Assembly: GCF_014646375.1 (NCBI RefSeq) | Contig: NZ_BMNI01000009.1 | Location: 49,621-113,620 of the forward strand | DNA: 64,000 nt | Source: Nocardioides phosphati | GTDB taxonomy: Bacteria; Actinomycetota; Actinomycetes; Propionibacteriales; Nocardioidaceae | Direction: 5' to 3' | Part shown: piece after piece, positions 60,682-64,000 of the stretch | Layout: each line of letters starts with the position of its first letter | How positions within the stretch are numbered: position 1 is the stretch's first letter | Made by a program: the position numbers and the translations under genes | The notes under the pieces: generated by a model | Told to the model about the DNA's origin: nothing | The model's database searches: none | The model's input: only the letters and a program-made list of their open reading frames with translations

Positions 60682-62004
60682 GTGGAGATCGCCGCCTATC
60701 AGCAGGTCGTCGCGGACGCTCAGGCCGACGACGACACAGCTCACGAGCTCGTGCCCTTGCTTGGCACGGGTGCGCATGTCGGGGCGATCCTTGATGCGCA
60801 GCAGAGGTTCCTGCGAAATACTCTCTCTGCTGCAGGCCGAACACGTGCCATCGAACGAGCGGTCGGCCGCTTGGTGCGCTGGTGCACGGTGGTGGCGAAT
60901 GGTCTGGGTCTCGACTTTGATGAGGTAGCTCGTGCCAACCTGCGGAAGGTAGACCAACGGCACCGGAGTCTTGGACACGGAGGCATCACCGCCGAGATGC
61001 CGGTCGAAGGACGCTCGCTCACCTTTTCGTACTACGCCCGGCTCGCAGCCGAGACCGACCAGGACATCGGTGCTGGCTCGGACCCGTTGGAACTCAGCGT
61101 CCCCCTCCTCGGCTTGGCTGGCGAGGTCGGCAGCCTTTTCGTAGAACAGAAGAAGCGGTACCGGGGCGACTCCAAGATCAGCAACTGGCAAGCCTTCGTC
61201 GCCGAAGAGCTCGGTGACCTGCTGTGGTATTCCTCGGCGGTTTGCCGACACCTCGGCGCTGACATCGACACGGTCATGAAGGGTGACGCCGACCGCCTGC
61301 AGGGCGTGGAGCCTGTCAATCGAGCGCAGCGCCACAAGCCGTTCGACGCAACGTTCCCGCAGGAGGAACGGTTTCCCCGACAGCTGCAGTTGCGGTTCGT
61401 GGAGGACCGTTCGAGCGGTGAACCCAAGGTGACCATGACGCTGATCGACGCGGTGCCAAACGCGTTTCCAGACGGCGCCATCCCGCTCGCAACCGGTGAT
61501 ATGCCGAAGATGAAGGGCTATACGGTCGGACAGCAACTTGGCGACCAGGTCGACAACAATTCGCATCGCGACGACGCCTATCGCTACCACGATGCGATCC
61601 ATCTCGGTTTCCTCGCGGTTCTGCAATGGTCGCCGAACCTTCGCAACCTCCTCCGAATCAAGCGAAAGTCGGTGCCAACGATCGACGATAATGAGGACGG
61701 TGCCCGGGCAGTTTTCGCGGAAGAAGGCCTGGCAGCAATACTCGCTAAGCAGGCGTTCGTCAACGACGATTACCTCGAGGTGCGCAAGGTTCCAGAAGAG
61801 CTCCTTGAGCTGATTGCCAGCGTCACCGACGACCTTGAGGTCTCAATCCTGTCCGTTTGGCTGTGGGCAGAGGCCATCTGTCAAGGCTTCCAAGTCCTGC
61901 GTCTGCTTGCCCTTAACCGCGGGGGCTTCGTCTTAGCCGACCTTGACGCGGGTCAGTTGCGGTACTCCAAGACCCCGTTCTCGCTGGAAAGAGGTACTCC
62001 ATGA
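60682..62004 (+). CDS. Tandem MazG protein with MazG_C-like C-terminal domain
   Basis: A 440-residue protein. A degenerate first MazG unit (residues 1-95) lacks the acidic metal ligands. A second unit (135-210) keeps them: GEVG (Glu148), EELGD (Glu175, Glu176, Asp179). The C-terminal helical region (about 290-425, with YRYHDAIHLGF and FAEEGLAAILAKQA) resembles the MazG C-terminal domain I recall from conflict systems. GTG at 60682. The stop overlaps the next gene (ATGA). Likely a nucleotide sensor or hydrolase of the operon. Confidence 0.8.
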   Translation: MEIAAYQQVVADAQADDDTAHELVPLLGTGAHVGAILDAQQRFLRNTLSAAGRTRAIERAVGRLVRWCTVVANGLGLDFDEVARANLRKVDQRHRSLGHGGITAEMPVEGRSLTFSYYARLAAETDQDIGAGSDPLELSVPLLGLAGEVGSLFVEQKKRYRGDSKISNWQAFVAEELGDLLWYSSAVCRHLGADIDTVMKGDADRLQGVEPVNRAQRHKPFDATFPQEERFPRQLQLRFVEDRSSGEPKVTMTLIDAVPNAFPDGAIPLATGDMPKMKGYTVGQQLGDQVDNNSHRDDAYRYHDAIHLGFLAVLQWSPNLRNLLRIKRKSVPTIDDNEDGARAVFAEEGLAAILAKQAFVNDDYLEVRKVPEELLELIASVTDDLEVSILSVWLWAEAICQGFQVLRLLALNRGGFVLADLDAGQLRYSKTPFSLERGTP

Positions 62005-62786
62005 CCGCATCCGACGTCCGGCCGCCGAATCCGCCGTGGACATCGCTGACCGATAACGGTGGCGGATATCTCTCGGTTTATCTCAACGACCCGCTTGCGC
62101 GGTGGCCGGTCCGCGAAGTCACCAAGCCGGCGGACAACAAGAGTGACCCGAACATTGAAACCAGTACCTATGGTCTTTTCTCGACCTGTGAGCCTTCAAT
62201 GCGCAAGGCCATCGTTTCCAACGGCGCCGCCACGATCTTCTTCATGACCAGCCGTCACAGGGTCCGCTGGTTGACTGGCTACTACCACATTGGCTGGTCT
62301 GCTCCGGGTGTGCGGGGCGCCAGCCGAGGTGACTATGCGCTAGCTGCCGACGCGATCAAGTTCGTCGACCCGATCGACCCGAAGACCTTGGCGAAGCCGG
62401 CCCGCGCAGCTCTCCTGGTGCGCTTCCGTACCCAAAAGCCGATCGGGCCAGACATCGTGCAGCAGCTACGGAGCGAGATCGACGGCAAGACCGACCGGAC
62501 CGAGGATTATCTCGCTGAGGTCAAGCGCCTGGAGCAGTTCTCCCTGGAGCACTCTGGGTTCGCATACCCGTCCTGGGGAAGGGCCGACGGGTTTAGTTGG
62601 GACGACGCACCTACCTACCTGCCTAGCGGTGCCGAGGCCGGCGCCGTGGATGCACCCAACAGCAGTCCGACGGGGCGCTGGCGCTGCGCACGCTGCGACC
62701 GCGTCGTGGCGAACAAGGCGCTACTCAAGCGTTGCCCGGCTTGCGGCGACACCGGCACCCTCTCGCCGGATCTGGACGCTGACTGA
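62001..62786 (+). CDS. Unknown-domain protein with C-terminal zinc ribbon
   Basis: A 261-residue protein. Residues 55-125 form a block (TYGLFSTCEPSMRKAI, WLTGYYHIGWS, GDYALAADAIKFVDP) that may be a PUA- or EVE-like fold; I do not recognise a named family. The end is a zinc ribbon with Cys229, Cys232, Cys245 and Cys248 (CARC..CPAC). It starts in the last codons of the MazG gene and its stop overlaps the TIR start by one base, so all three are made together. Probably the adaptor or nucleotide sensor. Confidence 0.68.
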   Translation: MTASDVRPPNPPWTSLTDNGGGYLSVYLNDPLARWPVREVTKPADNKSDPNIETSTYGLFSTCEPSMRKAIVSNGAATIFFMTSRHRVRWLTGYYHIGWSAPGVRGASRGDYALAADAIKFVDPIDPKTLAKPARAALLVRFRTQKPIGPDIVQQLRSEIDGKTDRTEDYLAEVKRLEQFSLEHSGFAYPSWGRADGFSWDDAPTYLPSGAEAGAVDAPNSSPTGRWRCARCDRVVANKALLKRCPACGDTGTLSPDLDAD

Positions 62787-63244
62787 TGCGCAGGGTGTTC
62801 CTGTCATATCAGCATCGCGACCAGATGCGGGCGAAGGGCTTCAACCTCATGTCCTACAACAAGAACCTCAAGCTTGATCTCTCTATCAGGCACCTGCTCG
62901 ACCCGGTCAACAGCGAGAATCGCAACTACATCTCGAGCAGGATCAAGGACCAGCTGAAGGGCACCAGCGCGACCGTTGTCTTGATTGGGAAGGACACCGC
63001 TCAGAGCGAGTGGGTCGCGCGCGAGATCGAATGGAGCCGTGAGAAGGGAAACGCGTTGGTCGGGATCAGGATCGACGAGGGCGCCGAGATCCCTGCCGGC
63101 CTGACTGAGGCGGGGGCGGAAATTCTTGACTGGAACACGCCCTCTGACGCCGCCGAGTTCGGTCCTGCCGTGGAACGTGCCGTCCACGGCACCAGTCGAG
63201 GCAAGGACATGCCTCGAAACTCCATCAGCCATTGCTCGCGCTGA
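62786..63244 (+). CDS. TIR-like protein (Thoeris ThsB-type fold)
   Basis: A 152-residue protein. VFLSYQHRDQ starts the fold, ATVVLIGKDT is the core strand, and SEWVAREIEWS contains the conserved W..E pattern with Glu80 as candidate catalytic residue. This resembles stand-alone TIR-like proteins such as Thoeris ThsB, which make cyclic ADP-ribose signals. It is the third gene of the MazG operon, joined by a TGATG overlap. It faces the SLATT gene tail to tail with a 20-base overlap. Confidence 0.82.
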   Translation: MRRVFLSYQHRDQMRAKGFNLMSYNKNLKLDLSIRHLLDPVNSENRNYISSRIKDQLKGTSATVVLIGKDTAQSEWVAREIEWSREKGNALVGIRIDEGAEIPAGLTEAGAEILDWNTPSDAAEFGPAVERAVHGTSRGKDMPRNSISHCSR

Positions 63245-64000
63245 CGATCCCGTTTCGAGCGCACCACATCGTGTGCTCACGAGAGATGGCTTCCTCGGCT
63301 TCGCCGACCACTCGAGGCCATGCCGCCTCATCGGCGTTCCTCGCCAAGGTGGCGGCCATGCCCAACTCCTGAGCGGCGAGAGCGTAGGCACTCGCGTTGA
63401 TGCTGTGTTGGCGCAGTTGCGATTCGGCCACCAGAGCGGCACCGATGGTCGCGGAGACCCCCACGAGGTCGATGCTGATCACACCCTGGGCGCGCAGGAG
63501 GCCGAGGACGAGGCCGAACAGGGAGCAGAACCCAGCGCTCCATAGGAGTCGACGCCCGCGCGTGCGGTGAAAGCGTGCCTTTGAGGCGTACCAGCCACGC
63601 TGATCTTCAATCCGTCCCACGACGTAGGCATCTCGTCGACTCGTAAACGAAGCGGCGCGTAGGGCGCGCATCCCAGTCGTGATCTGCTCACCCGTGGTGA
63701 TGGACGTGCTTACGTGACTGAGCTCATCCACGATCTGGCGCAGTCGGTGGACCAGTGCTTCGTCGACGTCGGGCGTGCCAATCGGAAACGGGTCCGCGCC
63801 AGTGACGTAGCACCAAGTCAGGGACTTGACCGACTCTGCCGCCGCGCGGCCCTGATACCAGTCCTCATCGGGCTTGCCGAGTCCAAGGTAGAGAGCCAGG
63901 ACGATGGAGGCTAGGAAGACGGAGTGGAGTCCAGCAGAGTGGTGTACGACGTCCTGAGTGAGCGCGTGCCTCCAACGTAGGCGCGGCCACCGGGTGAATC
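63225..64000 (-). CDS. SLATT-domain membrane protein (DUF4231-type), partial at the right edge
   Basis: At least 258 residues are visible; the frame stays open to the window edge, so the start lies beyond 64000. WYQGRAAAESVKSLTWCYVTG and PFP mark an N-terminal SLATT unit; GWYASKARFHRTRGRRLLWSAG and a two-helix block (FGLVLGLL, ATIGAALVAE) mark a second, as in dual-SLATT DUF4231 proteins. Such proteins are thought to form membrane pores that kill the cell when a nucleotide signal is made. Convergent with the TIR-like gene. A GTG at 63731 would truncate it. Confidence 0.75.
   Translation of the reverse strand, partial: FTRWPRLRWRHALTQDVVHHSAGLHSVFLASIVLALYLGLGKPDEDWYQGRAAAESVKSLTWCYVTGADPFPIGTPDVDEALVHRLRQIVDELSHVSTSITTGEQITTGMRALRAASFTSRRDAYVVGRIEDQRGWYASKARFHRTRGRRLLWSAGFCSLFGLVLGLLRAQGVISIDLVGVSATIGAALVAESQLRQHSINASAYALAAQELGMAATLARNADEAAWPRVVGEAEEAISREHTMWCARNGIVSASNG

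Noticed and set aside
56549..64000. Prophage or integrative element
   Set aside because: No integrase, terminase, capsid or tail genes and no attachment repeats are visible; the region is better called a defence-type island.

Overview
The window reads as the chromosome of a high-GC actinobacterium, most like Nocardioides or a relative. The evidence is very high GC, many GTG starts and leaderless genes, mycothiol-type enzymes, a fused CydDC, and a DevR/DevS (DosR/DosS) pair with its typical dormancy genes. That placement comes from family resemblance, not from a database search. I saw no rRNA, tRNA, CRISPR array, transposase or integrase.

Layout. 1-4220: a minus-strand set of Baeyer-Villiger-type monooxygenase, alpha/beta hydrolase and acyl-CoA synthetase that could turn ketones into acyl-CoA. 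4366-9694: DoxX-like protein, PlsC acyltransferase, an OmpR-type two-component pair, a DUF2231/Rieske pair (the Rieske gene appears frameshifted), FetB-like permease and Dabb protein. 9736-11842: nitric-oxide operon nsrR-hmp-membrane protein. 12083-17227: amino-acid dehydrogenase, single-chain indolepyruvate:ferredoxin oxidoreductase and a DUF4334 protein. 17427-21997: core of the hypoxia/dormancy response. 22013-34128: a metabolic and transport mix (GMC oxidase, VOC, SulP, Nramp operon, acyl-CoA dehydrogenase with MarR, YbdK ligase, class II amidotransferase) ending in an Rv1733c-like membrane protein. 34500-42115: cydA-cydB-cydDC-usp-SDR, a minus-strand cytochrome bd operon. 42275-56404: exonuclease, TetR, MDMPI, patatin, a LuxR-type regulator, an M23-like protein, a His-tailed permease, redox proteins and several small membrane or secreted proteins.

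A palindrome close to GGGACCTTGGTCCC, resembling the mycobacterial DosR box, recurs upstream of several genes: a UspA protein, a PNPOx/SHOCT divergent pair, the Rv1733c-like gene, cydA, a 63-residue secreted protein and a small membrane protein. A copy also lies inside the end of cydDC, before the second UspA gene. DevR probably ties these scattered genes into one regulon.

From about 56.5 kb to the end the content changes to a lower-GC conflict (defence-type) island: a GIY-YIG protein, a MazG pyrophosphohydrolase overlapping a GIY-YIG/DUF2075 helicase, a TIR protein, then a tightly overlapping three-gene operon (tandem MazG protein, zinc-ribbon protein, TIR-like protein) facing a SLATT membrane gene that runs off the right edge. 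The three-gene operon, with its own 16-bp operator-like palindrome, is the best candidate for an undescribed nucleotide-sensing immune system.
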